Source: Brasenia schreberi (taxonomy: Eukaryota > Streptophyta > Magnoliopsida > Nymphaeales > Cabombaceae). Taken from it: 64,000 bases of DNA. Location of the stretch: contig JAYKKT010000079.1 of the NCBI GenBank assembly GCA_036023115.1, positions 14,623,501-14,687,500 of the forward strand, read 5' to 3'. Of this stretch, positions 49,401-63,149 are shown one piece after another; the first letter of the stretch is position 1, and every line of letters begins with the position of its first letter. Under the pieces are notes generated by a model, which saw only the letters and a list, made by a program, of their open reading frames with translations, was not told where the DNA came from and searched no databases. The position numbers and the translations under genes are program-made.

Positions 49401-51335
49401 ACTTATAGAAAAGTAAAGAAACAAACAGAAAAGATTTTCAGTGAAGTAAAAACTAAAATTTGAGAGAATGTATATAAAAAACTTAACTAAAAAAAAGGTG
49501 AAAGAGATATTTTTAGGATAACTAAGGCCAGAGGAAAAAAAGTAAGGATTTTAATTTTATTAGATGCATCAATAATGAGGTTGAGAAGATTTTAGAGATA
49601 AATAATGATATAAAATAGATAAAAAATATTTTTATAAGCTTTTTAACGAAAATATAGGTATCGATATTAGCTTATGAGAGCTTAATGAACTTTAAAAAGT
49701 ATATAAATCATAATTTCTATCAATATATTCAAATGAATGAAGCCATAAATATAAGAAAACCAAAACTTATGAAGATACATTTATAGGACTAGAAAATATT
49801 CCTATAAAAGTATGAAAACTCTTAAGAGACATGTATCACTTGGCTTACAAGATTATTTAATGAAATATAAGAAAACCAAAATATGCTTGAAGGATGGAGG
49901 AAATATATTTATACTCATATACAAGAACAAGGGAGACATTCAAAATTATATGAATTATCGATATATTAGTTGAAAAATCATACTATACAATTATGAGAAA
50001 TAATTATCGATCGTATGTTAAAACAAGTATTGAGTACAATACAAAACTAATTTGGATTTATTATAGGGAGATATACATTGAGGTTATTCACCTATTGAGA
50101 TATTTTATAAAATATTTTAAAGCAAAAAAAGGACCTTCACATGATATTTATTGATAAAAAAAGCTTATGATATGGTACCAAGAGATATTCTTTGAAAAAC
50201 TTTTAAAAAAGTATCAGATTGGCATGCATTGAGATATATATAATATGTATAATAATACATAAACATGTGTGAGGCCCCATGAATGAATTCTAAATTTCTT
50301 TGAAGTTAATAGCGGATTACATTAACGAATAACTTTACACCTATAGTTATTTATATTAGTCATTGATGAGTTAACAAAATATATTCAAGATGAAGTACCT
50401 TGGTGTATGTTATTTGTCGATGACAATGTGTTCATGGATGAGTCTAAAATAAAGTAAATAAAAAATTGAAACTATGAAAAAAAATATTATAAAGTAAAAG
50501 CTTCAGACTCAATAGAGCGAACACAAAACATATTCAAATGACATAAAACTTAAGATTGACACAAATTGCATATCTCGTAAGGAAAGTTTTAGCAAACTAG
50601 GATTAGTTTTTAGAGTGATGAAAAATTTGATGAAAATGTTATATATGTAGAATTAATGCGGATTGGTTAAAATGGTGAGGTTGTATAAAGTATTCTGTGA
50701 CAAGAAGATATCATTAAAGTTAAAAAGTAAATTTTATAGAAGCAGTAATTAGACCCACTATATTATGACTTGGATAGTTAACCATCAATATGTAGAAAAG
50801 ACATTTGTATAAGGTTAAGAGCTTAGTTGAGTTAACTCTTCACATGCCACATGACCAAGAAACAAAGAATCCATTATGAGAAAAGGCTTAGTTATTGTTG
50901 TTGTATTTTAAAGATATGTGACTGACTGGTGAATCTTAATCAACTGCTTCATGATTATAATCTTATTTGTCTTTTCACTAAGAATTCGCCAACCAATTTA
51001 AGCTTTTTCTTGACCCACAAATTGAAGTTAGCCTTGTCCAACAAAAGGCCGGAAGTTACGTACAGGGAGCACTATTTGATCGCATCTCTATCCAGTTGGT
51101 GTGCTAAAGTTAGCTTCTGATTTCTTTCAATAAGAAAAAAAGAAATTTTGCAAGTTATAGAATCAATGTCATGGGCACATGGCAATCATGTACATAGCTT
51201 TTCTAACTTTCTCAATACCCTTCTGAATTTGCAAAATGATGGTTATGCCTCCACTCTTAAATGTGCACAACACATAGACACACACACAAAGCTTATGCAC
51301 GTGTGAGAGTGGAGCCAAAGGATATTGAAAAAATT
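46496..51335 (+). repeat. Tandem duplication, unit B (about 4.8 kb)
   Basis: Directly follows unit A with the same order of parts: single diverged 150 bp segment (46958-47116), minus-strand SINE (about 47200-47325), LINE-end fragment (about 47735-47850), plus-strand SINE (about 47914-48045), decayed plus-strand LINE (about 48130-50905), and the tail with the short hairpin (51248-51317). It ends near TATTGAAAAAATTG (about 51325), matching the end of unit A. The presence of each shared insertion in both units shows that they came before the duplication. Confidence 0.85.
48130..50905 (+). mobile_element. Decayed RTE-type LINE, plus strand (unit B copy)
   Basis: Partner of the LINE at 43630-45930. 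It keeps more of the reverse-transcriptase region, including a stretch near 50395-50440 that resembles the part coding the catalytic aspartates, but it is full of stops. It ends near 50905 with AAAGGCTTAGTTATTGTTGT followed by TG-rich sequence, the LINE 3' terminus in plus orientation. Confidence 0.75.
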
Positions 51336-52029
51336 GAAAAAGCTATACACATGATTGCTACACACACATATATGTAGCAGTCGACATGCCACCATCAGCG
51401 TGAGAGAGGTAATTACTCTCATTAAAACAGCTTGAGCAACTAGAATGGAGTGAAAGCCGACAAGCTTGGCCTGAAATTCAGATTGAAGACTAACACGTGA
51501 GAACCACAAAACAGCATGAAGTCGAACAGAAGAAGGAAAGGGATTTTTCCTCACAAGAGCATATCTTAACAATCCACAAAATAGACTATGTCAAAAAATT
51601 TCATCTAAAACTATCAGCAGTCTGAAATGATAGGGTAACTGCTTAATGGGACAATATCTGAAAGAATATGGATTAGTAGAAGAAAACTTAAAATAGGAAT
51701 TCCAAATTGATCGTTTATACAAAAAAAACAGTGTGAAGAATCAAAGTCTGCTGATTAGAGTAAGCAATTAATTAACTACAACCGCCATACATGAACATTT
51801 GGCTCTAAAACTTGAATTACAAGCAGACGATTTAAAAAAAGAACGATGAGGATTACTAGATCAAGATTTGGACTTGTTCCCTCACAACACCATATTTCTT
51901 TAAGCAAGTTACAATCATGTGGACAAAATCAGATGTATAGTTACTGGAAGAATACAAATCATTTTTATTAAACTTTCTGCAGAAATGCAGTGAATTTAAA
52001 AAAAGAAGAGTCAATAAGAGAACAACCAA
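51336..52029. other. Intergenic DNA, no gene seen
   Basis: AT-rich spacer between the tandem duplication and the next LINE fragment. Frames here have no recognisable domain. Confidence 0.55.
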
Positions 52030-52510
52030 AACAAAAACCAAATCCAAGCCTGGTCCCACACTACGTGGGGTCTGGTTGATTCTAGTTGTCATTATGCTCG
52101 ATCTTAGGTCATATAAGCAATTAACTTAAAAAAGCAAGATTATGTTCTATCATTTTCTTTAAAGACTTTTGGGGACTTCCTCCGCTTCTTTTGAAGTGTT
52201 TACCATCTAACTTTTGATTCCTTAATAAATCTTTATCTAGCCACCCATCCAAACCTCCCTAAGCATATCTTTCTGATTTGATCTTCTAATGGAGTCAAAC
52301 TTTTTCACTTGTAACCATGATAAGGATCTATCTAGTCTTTCTTGTGTGGTCAGATATCCACCTCAGAATCTTCATCTTTACTGCACTTCACACCATAAAC
52401 CCTTAGCGGATGTACTGTTGCTTTATAATTAACTCTTAGTTTGAGTGGGATTACCTCAACATAGAGTAAACTACCTGATGCACCTCTCAGTTTAGCCAAC
52501 CTGCAGTAAT
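52030..52510 (-). mobile_element. RTE-type LINE 3' fragment
   Basis: On the minus strand the frame at about 52500-52350 reads LRGASGSLLYVEVIPLKLRV and then YGVKC, which corresponds to the GASG..(C)DKK.PLKLKGKYYRA..YGSEC region of the LINE at 56437. The 3' terminus is present as AAGCCTGGTCCCACACTACG then TGGGGTCTGG at 52045-52074. Diverged and 5'-truncated. Confidence 0.7.
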
Positions 52511-53397
52511 TAAGACAAAAGGATAAGATAAGGAAACAGTGAACAAAAGAGAAAGCTAAAAATAACTGCATGAGACAACATGGCTTTCTGTTTGAGTTAA
52601 CTCTCTGTTGAGAAAGGGACTGCAAGGAGAAACCAGTGTGCATAATGTCCTAGTGCAACGGAATAAAAATCTCCACTACTTAGATGGTAAATTTGCATTT
52701 GGATTGTTAGAACTTTGGTATTTCAAACTGAATCTCCTTAGCAAGTTTCGACCTTTTCCTTAGCCTATCATCATGATTTCATCTATTTGGATTATGTTTG
52801 ATACTCACTGATGGCACCTAGTTAAAGTGTTAAAACTATTACAAGAAGATGTGAGAACAAATCAAATCAGATGGTTCTGTTTTAAAACCTTCTTGACTTG
52901 CTCCTACAGAACCAAGGTTGAAAAGATTAAGAAAGTTAGTCATTCACAAAGACTGATGAAAATTAAGTACCACCACAAACAAATCAAAAGGATTATCATT
53001 GGTTCGTAATAACAGAAGGCGTTTGTCCATGAAGAGTGGGTTAGACAATATGAACAATTATGTAAAGAGTTATGCCATTTAACATTCCATTACGATAAAT
53101 ATACAACACTCACTACCATTCTTTCCTCTCCAACCGATTCTGTCCATCAAACAGATTGTGGCTTTGTGAACCAGCTGCAAATCCTTATGCCCAAAAATGC
53201 TCGGCAGCTGTTTGCGACTCAACTGCAAAAAGAAGCATCACTACTAATCAAGGACAAAAGAACCAGGTCTCAATATTCGAACAGAAGGAAGCATGGGCTT
53301 TTGTTATTACCCAAACAGGAAGTTTAATATGAATCTTACACAGCCTATGTGGAAGATCAAGTGGCCAGCATGATTTCCCTTGGATGATCTTAGGTTT

Positions 53398-55053
53398 CTA
53401 TACACAAACTTCTTTAGGTTCAATGGGAAGCATCCCTCTCTTTCTCATGTCATCTTGCAACCTAGAAACTGCAGAAAAGTCATTCTGCTTGAGATATCCT
53501 TGAATTAGAACACTATATACAACACGATCAGGTTCTACTCCTCTACGGAGCATGTCATTGAAGATCTTCTCTGCCTCTATCATCAACCCTTTATTAGTTA
53601 AACCCCAGATGAGCGAGTTAAATGTGTACAGGTCTGGCTGTTCTCCCTCTTGAATCATATCGTCCTTCAGTTTGAAAGCCTTTGAAAGATTCCCCTGTTT
53701 GCATAGTCCACTAATCCAAGATGTGTACATAAACTTGTCTCGAACAAAACCCATGTTGACCATTTCTTTCATGACTGCCTCAGCCTCTTCGAAATGTCCT
53801 GCCTTGCACAATCCATCAATGACAATGGTATAAGTAATTGCATTTGCAGATGGGTACAACTGCTTCATTCTATGAAAATATTCCCTTGCCTCATTCAATT
53901 GCCCATGTTTGAACAATCCATTCATGAGCGTTGATAGAGTCACAATGTCTGGTTCAATCCCGTTAGTAACCATATCATCACGAACTTCAAAAGCCATCTT
54001 TAGATTTCCCTGTTTCGCATATGCATCCATGAGAGTCGTGAACATAATTCTGTCTGGTCTCAACCTTTTCTTTTTCATCTCACTCATGAGATCTAGTGCC
54101 TCCCCCAACCTACCATTTCTACAAAGTCCGCACACAATTGCACCATAAGCAGCAATGTCAAGCTCGATCCCTTCCTTTAAAATTGTACTAAACCATTCCG
54201 TCCCAGTATCCACGTTTCCTTTCCTGAAGAAACCATCAGCTATTGAAGTAAATACAAAGCTATTTGGCCGAATGCCATCAGCCAACATTTTCTCAAGCAC
54301 ATAGACTGCTCTTTCCAGCAGCCCTTTCTTGCACAAACCATCAATCAAAGCACTATAAGTAACAACATTCCGTTTCACGGATCTCTTTGACATACTCTCA
54401 AACAATTCAAAGGCAATACCTAATCGACCTTTTTTACAATACCCATCTATCAAACAAGTGAAAGTTACTGAATTCGGAGAAATTCCTTCCTTAATCATAG
54501 TTTTAAATATCTTATATGCATCGTCTATTTTACCAACTTTACAAAGACAGTCTATAAAAATACTGTAAGTAATAACATTAGGCTTGTAACTTTTCCACAT
54601 CAAACCAAGAAAACCAAATGCCTCTCTAATCAATCCTTTTCTGCAGTACCCATTAATCAAAGTATTCAAAGTGATACTGTCAATCCTACAACACTCCATT
54701 CTCATTCTACCCACCATAAGACAAGCACCAACTAAATTTCCGAGCTGGCAATACCCATCAATCACTGAATTGTACGTCACCGTGTCCGGAGAGCATCGAA
54801 TTCGGGGCATGAGCTTCAAAAGACGCTCCGAATCCATGATGCGGCCGGATTTGCAGAGACGGGTGATGACGGCGTTGCAGGAAGAGATGTGAGGACTATA
54901 GCCGGATCGAATGAGGCCATAGAGAATCTTTGTTGCTAATTCCCCTTGATCGGATTTGATCAAACGGTGGATGATTTGGTTGCATGCCCACGATTCCGGG
55001 AATCTTTTGTGTCTTAGGAAGCTGGCCAATACGTGCAAGTCTCGGGAGGTCAT
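53398..55053 (-). CDS. P-class pentatricopeptide-repeat protein
   Basis: An intronless frame of 551 aa. It consists almost entirely of 35-residue PPR motifs from about residue 20 to 545, some fourteen in tandem, e.g. VTYNSVIDGYCQLGNLVGAC, VITYSIFIDCLCKVGKIDDA, VTFTCLIDGYCKKGRLGIAF and VTYSALIDGLCKKGLLERAV. No E, DYW or other C-terminal editing domain follows, so it belongs to the P class, whose members bind organelle RNAs and affect their stability, splicing or translation. The chosen Met is the first in the open frame; the frame stays open upstream to a stop near 55153 but has no other ATG. A clear targeting peptide is not visible, so either translation starts elsewhere or the first residues serve as one. 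Codon use is ordinary and there are no breaks. Confidence 0.93.
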   Translation of the reverse strand: MTSRDLHVLASFLRHKRFPESWACNQIIHRLIKSDQGELATKILYGLIRSGYSPHISSCNAVITRLCKSGRIMDSERLLKLMPRIRCSPDTVTYNSVIDGYCQLGNLVGACLMVGRMRMECCRIDSITLNTLINGYCRKGLIREAFGFLGLMWKSYKPNVITYSIFIDCLCKVGKIDDAYKIFKTMIKEGISPNSVTFTCLIDGYCKKGRLGIAFELFESMSKRSVKRNVVTYSALIDGLCKKGLLERAVYVLEKMLADGIRPNSFVFTSIADGFFRKGNVDTGTEWFSTILKEGIELDIAAYGAIVCGLCRNGRLGEALDLMSEMKKKRLRPDRIMFTTLMDAYAKQGNLKMAFEVRDDMVTNGIEPDIVTLSTLMNGLFKHGQLNEAREYFHRMKQLYPSANAITYTIVIDGLCKAGHFEEAEAVMKEMVNMGFVRDKFMYTSWISGLCKQGNLSKAFKLKDDMIQEGEQPDLYTFNSLIWGLTNKGLMIEAEKIFNDMLRRGVEPDRVVYSVLIQGYLKQNDFSAVSRLQDDMRKRGMLPIEPKEVCV

Positions 55054-55330
55054 CTTTGTGGAAGAATAAGGATTGCCATTGCTACAACCAATAACAGTTC
55101 TCCTTCTTTCTGTGTAAGGAGAAGCTTTTGTGGCCGTTCTTGTGCGGGAGACGAATTAAAAACCATGCGTCCTGACAACGGATGAATGTATCAAACAGAC
55201 AAAAGGTTGTCTGAACCATCTCTTTGCAGGAGAAAAGATGGAGGGCGGGAAGAACGATTATGGACGGCAACGGAGCGGACAGGGAACGGCTATACCTTGT
55301 CCCGACCCTATACCCGGACTTGATTTTGCA
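54890..55330 (-). promoter_or_regulatory. Upstream region of the PPR gene
   Basis: The bases before the ATG (55054-55330) are less AT-rich than the surroundings and probably hold the leader and promoter. No convincing TATA box was found, as is common for PPR genes. The coding part at the left is included only because the boundary is not known. Confidence 0.25.
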
Positions 55331-55960
<630 letters not shown>

Positions 55961-56382
55961 CAATAACAAAACTTTTTTTCATACTAGATGAAATAGCTGA
56001 TAATAACAAAACTTTTTTTCACACTAAATCACCTACATGGATTCTTTATTTTCATTGAGTTTGATCACAGATCATTTTTTATTGTTTCTTTTCAATACTT
56101 TTGTGAGTTTTTTTTCTTTTTAATATTTTCATAATCTAATTTTTCATACCTTCTGAATGGATCTTCTTTTGGTCATGTTTCTATATGTCAAAATCATCTT
56201 AAATGATTTCTCCCTATTTTATCATCTACCGGTGTTACTCCTAATTTGTTTCTAATAACCTCATTATATATCTAATCTTTTCTTGTGTGACTATTCATTC
56301 ATCTCAATATCTTCATTTATGCAAGATAACAATTTTTTTGTACATGTTGATAATTAATTGCCTAACACTTAAAACCATAAAA

Positions 56383-59300
56383 TATAATAGGTCTAATCAT
56401 TCAACAACAACAATAACAACTAAGTCTTTTCCCATACTAGATGGGGTCGGCTACATGGATTCTTTGTTTCCACATATCCCTATCGTGTGCCATGTTAGCA
56501 GTTAACTCCCAATAAGCTAGATCATTCTTTATTGTTTCTTTCCAACACTTTTGTGGTCGTCCTCTACCTCTTTTAATACTTTCTAAATTTAGTTTTTCTA
56601 ACCTTCTTACAGGTTCTTCTTTTGATATTCTTTTTATATGTCCAAACCATCTTAAACGATGTTCTCTCATTTTATCCTCTATTGGTGCCACTCCTAATTT
56701 GTTTCTAATAACCTCATTATGTATACAGTCTTTTCTTGTATGACCACTCATCCATCTCAACATCTTCATTTCTGTCACAGACATCTTTTGTATGTGTTGA
56801 TGATTAACTGCCAAACACTCAGAACCATAAAACATGGCAAGCCTAATTGCTGCTCTATAATATTTACCTTTTAATTTTAATGGTATCTTCTTATCACAAA
56901 GAATACCTGATGCTCCTCTCCATTTTACCCAACCAGGATTAATTTTATGTGTAACATCTCCATCAATTCTTCCATCACTCTCAAAAATTGACCCTAGGTA
57001 TTTAAAACTTTCCTTTTGGGGAATGCAATGTGTGCCAATTTTAATTTCTATGTCCTCTGAAGTAACCAAATGATCAAACTTACATTCCATATATTCTGTC
57101 TTTGTTCTACTCAATCGGAGGCCTTTGCTTTCTAATGTTTCTCTCCATAGTTCCAATTTTCTATTAACTTTTTCCTTAGACTCCTCCACTAATACAATGT
57201 CATCTGCAAATAACATACACCAAGGTACTTCAACTTGAATATGTTTTGTTAACTCATCCATTACCATTATAAATAAGTATGGACTTAAAGTTGATCCTTG
57301 ATGTAACCCAATATTAACTTCAAAGAAGTTTGTCGTTCCTTCATGAGTCCTCATACATGTTTTTGCACCATCATACATGTCTCTTATAAGGTTAATATAT
57401 GTTAATAAGATACCTATTTTTTCCAAAGTTCTCCAAAGAACCTCCCTCGGTACCCTATCATAAGCTTTTTCTAGATCAACAAATATCAAGTGAAGGTCTT
57501 TCTTTTTTGCTCTGAAATGTTTCATAAGACGTCTCAAAAGGTGAATCGCTTCAATAGTATATGCTTTGGCATGAATCCAAATTGGTTCTCTGTTGTACTG
57601 GATACTTGTCTTAACCTACGTTCAATAATTCTTTCCCATAATTTCATAGTATGACTCATTAACTTGATACCTCAATAATTCGCACAATTTTGAATGTCTC
57701 CCTTGTTCTTATATATGGGTATAAGTGTACTTTCTCTCCATTCCTCGGGCATCTTTTGGTTTTTCCATATTTCATTAAATAGTCTTGTGAGCCAAGTGAT
57801 TCATATTTCTCCTAGTATTTTCCAAACTTCTATAGGAATATTATCTGGTCCTACTGATTTACCGCCCTTCATATGTTTAAGAGCCTCTTTGACTTCATTC
57901 TTTTGAATATGTCGGTAGAAATTATGATTTATATACTTTTATGACTTGGCTAAATCTCCTAAACTAATACTAACATCTTTATTTTCATTAAAAAGATTAT
58001 AAAAATAGTTTTTCCATCTATTTCTTATATCATCATTTGCCACTAAAATTTTTTCATTCTCGTCTTTTATGCATCTAACATAATTAAGATCTTTAGTTTT
58101 CTTATCTCTAGCCGTAGCTATCTTAAAAATATCTCTTTCACCCTCTTTTGAGTTGAGTTTTTTTATATAAGTCCTCCCAAATCTTAGCTTTTGCTTTACT
58201 AACGGCTTTTTTCACTTCCTTCTTTGCTTTCTTATAAGCTTCTAAAGTTTCACTAGTTTTTTTAGCATAATGTAATTTGTAACATACCCTCTTTGCCTTG
58301 ATTTTATTTTGTACTACTTCACTCCACCATCAAGCTTCTTTTTGTGCCTGTACACCTCCCTTAGATACCCCTAACACATCTTTCGCCACTTTCCTAATGT
58401 TCCACATATCACAGGGTGTGCCAACATCATTCCAAACATCTTCTTGAAGGACTTTTTGTTTAAATATATCTTTTTTCTTGCTTTTGAGGTTCCACCATTT
58501 AGTCCGAATAGATCGATGCACTCTTTTCTTCTTTATCCATTTTTTTATTTGTAAATCCATAACTAAAAGTCGATGTTGGGTGGTTAAGCTTTCTCCTGGA
58601 ATTACCTTGCAATCTTTACAACACGCTCTATTTTTTTTCTATAAATAAAGTAATCAATTTATGTTTGTGATAAGCCACTCTTATAAGTAATTAAATGTTC
58701 ATCTCGTTTTTTGAAGATTGTATTGACTATAAAGAGATCAAATGCCATAGCAAAATTTAAAATCTCCCTACCTTCCTCGTTTATATCCCCAAAACAAAAG
58801 TTTCCATGAATCCCTTGATATCCTAATGCCTCTTTACCGATATGTCCATTTAAATGTCCTCCTAAACAAATCATCTCCCTTTGTGGAATCTTTCCTTATC
58901 TAACTCTTCCCAAAAAAGTGTCTTTATACTATCTTCTAGTCCTACTTGGGGTGCGTAAGCACAAACTATATTCAAAACCTCTGCTCCTAACACTAATTTC
59001 AACGTCATGATTCGGTCACCATATCGTTGTATGTTTACTACACTCTCCTTTAAATCTTTATTTATGATAATACCAACTCCGTTTTGAGCCTTTTCTTTAC
59101 TTGAGTACCATAATTTAAAACTTCTATCCTCTATTTCCTTTGCTTTTTCTCCAACCCATTTTGTCTCTTGTAAACATGCGGGAACTCTCTCTGATATTTC
59201 CTTTGCCCGATAATGTTCTGATATTCCAAGAACCAATACGAATCTTATTATATAGGACTAGCTTCCTTACCCTCCGCATCCATCCATAATTAAAATGCGG

Positions 59301-59654
59301 AGACCCTATCTGAATTTTTTTACTATATTCGGACGGCAATGTTGCAGGATTAACTTCTTTACCCACACCCGTCCATGATGTGGGAACTCTCTCTTTAATT
59401 GATTCACTACATTCGGGCGAAAATGTAGTGGCCCTTGCTTACTTCTTATTGCATTCGGGCTCTGCAACACGTCGCTAGGCGAGGAAGCTCCAAAGCAATG
59501 CTCATAATTTTTGTAATCCATGTTATAAAAATCCGACAAAGTTTTACACTGGCTGTCGGAAGCTTAACACAACCCTCCTCCTTTATCCAAGCTTGGGACC
59601 GACAATGCAAGGGTGATCCCTTACATGGGTGGAGTTATAATAGGTCTAATCATT
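56383..59654 (-). mobile_element. Younger full-length RTE-type LINE with 19 bp TSD
   Basis: The 19 bp TATAATAGGTCTAATCATT occurs at 56383-56401 and again at 59636-59654. Between them is a minus-strand LINE of about 3.23 kb. The 3' end at the left has a (CAA)n-type tail and CTAGATGGGGTCGGCTACAT at about 56438-56457. The 5' end at the right ends GGGTGGAGT, as in the LINE at 2971-6206. The reverse-transcriptase half is open; the endonuclease half (58659-59366) is broken into overlapping frames, showing IRIGSWNIRTLSGK, KAQNGVGIIINKDLK, VCAYAPQVGLEDS and HLNGHIGKEALGYQGIHG in separate pieces. It is the youngest LINE here but still not intact. Confidence 0.93.
56437..57537 (-). pseudogene. LINE reverse transcriptase, open C-terminal part (366 codons)
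   Basis: An open stretch of the younger LINE. It contains the RT motifs [15 protein letters not shown] (motif A region, catalytic Asp), LHQGSTLSPYLF (motif B) and FADDIVL (motif C, FADD for the usual YADD). The C-terminal region common to plant RTE elements follows, with MLRWMSGHTRKD, RLRWFGHI and GRGRPQKCW. The N-terminal RT part and the endonuclease are in other frames, so the first Met here is internal and this is a broken gene rather than a host protein. Confidence 0.9.
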
Positions 59655-61560
59655 ACTGTATAATATTTAGAGTTTAACTTTAATGGTATCTTCTTGTCAC
59701 ATAGAATACTTGATTCACCTCTCCATTTTAACCAACTTGTATTAATTCTATATGTAATATCTCCATCAAATTTTTTATTACTCTTAAAAATTGTTCATTG
59801 GTATTTAAAACTTTCCTTACGAGGAATGCAATATGTACCAATCTTAATTTTTTACATCATCTGAAAAAACCAAATGATCAAACTTGCATTCCACCTATTT
59901 TGTCTTTGTTCTACTAAGTTGGAAACTTTTACTTTGTAATGTTTTTTATAGTTCTAATTTCTTATTAACTTTTTCTTTAGATTCAATCATTAACATAATG
60001 TCTCTAAATAACATACACAAAGGTACATCATCTTGAATATGTTTTGTTAACTCATCAATGATAAATATAAAATAAATAAAGACTTAAAGTCGATCCTTGA
60101 TGTTAGAGTTGTCAAAATGATCAACATAGGATGGGCAAGGTTGGCCCTCATGCCCATCGGATATTAGATCAAATCCAAATATGCTTTAAATCCAAATCTA
60201 ACTACAACGTTTTAGGCTTCAACAAGCCATATACACATACACATGCAATAAAAAACTATATATAGATACATGTATAGGTACTATATATGCACATACATAT
60301 AACAAATATATATATATATATATATATATGTAATAAAAAGCTATATAGTATAATAACAATGCCTACATGTAATGGAAAAAACTATATAGTACATATATAT
60401 GTATGTATATTTATATGTATATATATGTAATAAAAAGCTATACATATAATAACAATGCATATTTATATACATGTAAATATGCAATTAAAAAACTATATAT
60501 ATATATATATATATATATTCACATACGAGATGAGCCAACCCATATTGATATCTCTACCTGACGTAATCTAATATTAACTTCAAAGAAATCTGTTATTCCT
60601 TCATGAGTCCACACATGTTTGTGCACTATATCTTTTGTAAGATTAATGTATGTCAATGTGATAAAGTTTTTCTAAGAATATCTTTGGTACCTTATCATAA
60701 GCTTTTTCTAGATTAATAAATATCATAAACGTTCTTCTTTTTAGCTCTAAAATGTTTAATAAGACTTTTCAATAGATGGATTGCATCAATATTATATCTC
60801 CATAATATGAATCTAAATTGGTTCTTTATTGTACTTGATACTTTCTCAACTTACATTTGAGTAATTCTTTTCAATAACTTTACAGTATGACTCATCAACT
60901 TAATACCCTCATATATAAGTGTACTTGTCCTCTAATCCTCAGGCATCTTTTGGTTTATTCATATTTCATTAAATAGTCTTATAAGCCAAGTAATCCCCAT
61001 ATATTCTAGGTTTTTCATATTTTGATAGGAATATTGTATGGTACTAAAGATTTACCAACTTTCATAAGTTTAAGAGCCTATTTGACTTTATTCCTTTGAA
61101 TATGTCAATAGAATTATAGTTTATAAACTCTTTTAATGTGGTTAGCTTTCCTAAACTAATAATAGCACTTATATTTTTATTAAATAATTTTTTTACCTAT
61201 TTTTATATCATCACTGGCCACTAATATTCCCATTTTCATCTTTCATGCATATAACAAAGTAAGATCCTTAGTTTTCTTATCTCTAACCTTAACTATTCTA
61301 AAAATATCTCTTTCACCTTCTTTTGAGTTAAATTTTTATATAATTTCTCTTAAATTTTAGTTTTTACTTTACTTATGGCCTTTTTTACTTCTTTCTTTAT
61401 TTTTTTATAAGACTCCCAAGTTTCAGTGGTCTTAAATAATGTCATTTATAACATACCTTTTTCTCATTTATTTTATCTTATAACTCTTCACTCCACCACC
61501 AAACTTTCTAAAAAAAAGCTACTTGTACTTCTTTTGGAATATGGATTGCGAAATGGTCAT

Positions 61561-63149
61561 GTAGAGTCTAGTATAAATAGGAATCTAGCAAATCCATCTC
61601 TCTCTATATATATAAAGCTCCACCATAGCCAGTCTCAAACTTAGATGTGAAAGGAGGAGGATTGAGTAAGACATTTGACCGTCAAATTAAAACTTTGTAG
61701 GATTTTCTGCTATGAATATGATCATATCTGACAGAGGTATTTCTCTCGCTTCTCCTTTGTTGAGAATGTTATATTCATCCATGAATGAGACTTTGTTCAA
61801 TCTTAGAGTTGAAGAGTCTGTTGACCTAGTGCAAGGTCTCCTATGGGCCATTCAATCATGAATTTATGTGTATTTTCCCAGGTTTGGCTCCAATGGTCTT
61901 TCGAATATGTCCATCAAGTGTCATCCTAGGATCCTTCGTGATGGTCATTCAACCATGGATTGATGTATATCTTTCTAGCGAGGATCCACCTGTGAATTTC
62001 TCTCATTCTTATATTCTTTTGGGGATATTTGTAGCTCGTGGTGTGGTTTGGTGATTTTCTTTCCACCTAATGACCTATGCTAGTTTTCTCCCTATTTTTA
62101 ACAAAAGTTGTCAGAAGAAGACAATTCTAAAATGGATTCACGATCAATACAAGTCTCCCAACTACACCTATAATTGGCCTTACCTCTTATTGCTCTGGGA
62201 TCTCTTGCATTGGCCCAATTCACCCCATGCCCTACGTGCTAAGCCCTATTATCCTTTTTACTTTGCTTAGCAATTTGGACTCATTTAAGATATGCCACTT
62301 CCCATTTGGCCAAGCATATTTATGAAAGATACAAAATGATTTTGTGAAAGATGTTGAACTCTTGATGCAAAACTTTGATGACTGCAAAAGGTCATTCATT
62401 CGTCACTTTGTCGGGCATAACCAGCTGATTCACAGGATGGTGGAAATATCAGGATCAATCTCCAATAACCCTCCACAAGCATATGCAAAAAACTTGGTCA
62501 CTTTGATTTGTATGGCAAACAATACAAAATATCGAGAACTTTCAGTTTCCCTTCTGATGCTCATGAGACCGTCTGAGATCGAACACCCTTTGGAGGCAAA
62601 AGGTTCAGAATACTTGTATGAGAGTGGCATTCACGTCCAAGCTCAATATGCTACCCATTTATCGACCTGACATAGTCTAGTTTTGCAGCCATTGAGCAAG
62701 AAGGAGGCCAAGGGTGACTGGCCAAAAACTGCGGCAGTGCATTTGATACCTTTGCCTCCGGCTAACATACGCTCCAGAGCTTGTAATACTCTCCCCGTGG
62801 CCACGGCATCATCTCAAGAGTGGATTGTGCCTGGTAAGTACCTCACCCCTTTTACTACGGTACTCTAAACTTAAGTCAATTGTGGTTTCTCCTTACGTCT
62901 ACATCGATCCCCAACCCGTCTGAAACGCGGTTATGTCAAACATCGCTGGTCATAAAATTCTTAAAGAATGCCAAGTACTAGAGACGAAGCTCCTCCCACA
63001 TTAGTGAGTCGGAAGTATGCTCATTTGTGCACGAAGATGAAGTGATCATGGACCAAGTTCCAAACTCCCTCATTGCTAAACCTCCAGATAGGCCTCAATC
63101 ATCTTCGGCGTACGTGATGTAGATAATCCTTTTGAACAAGCTGCAAGGG
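61561..63149. other. Unclassified sequence with an unassigned 108-codon frame
   Basis: No known domain seen. The frame at 62344-62670 (+) has mixed, protein-like composition (RHFVGHNQLIHRMVEISGS, RSFIRH) and could be an old gene or transposon fragment. I do not recognise it and no splice-linked partner was found. The stretch at 62683-62868 is also open but featureless. Confidence 0.4.
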
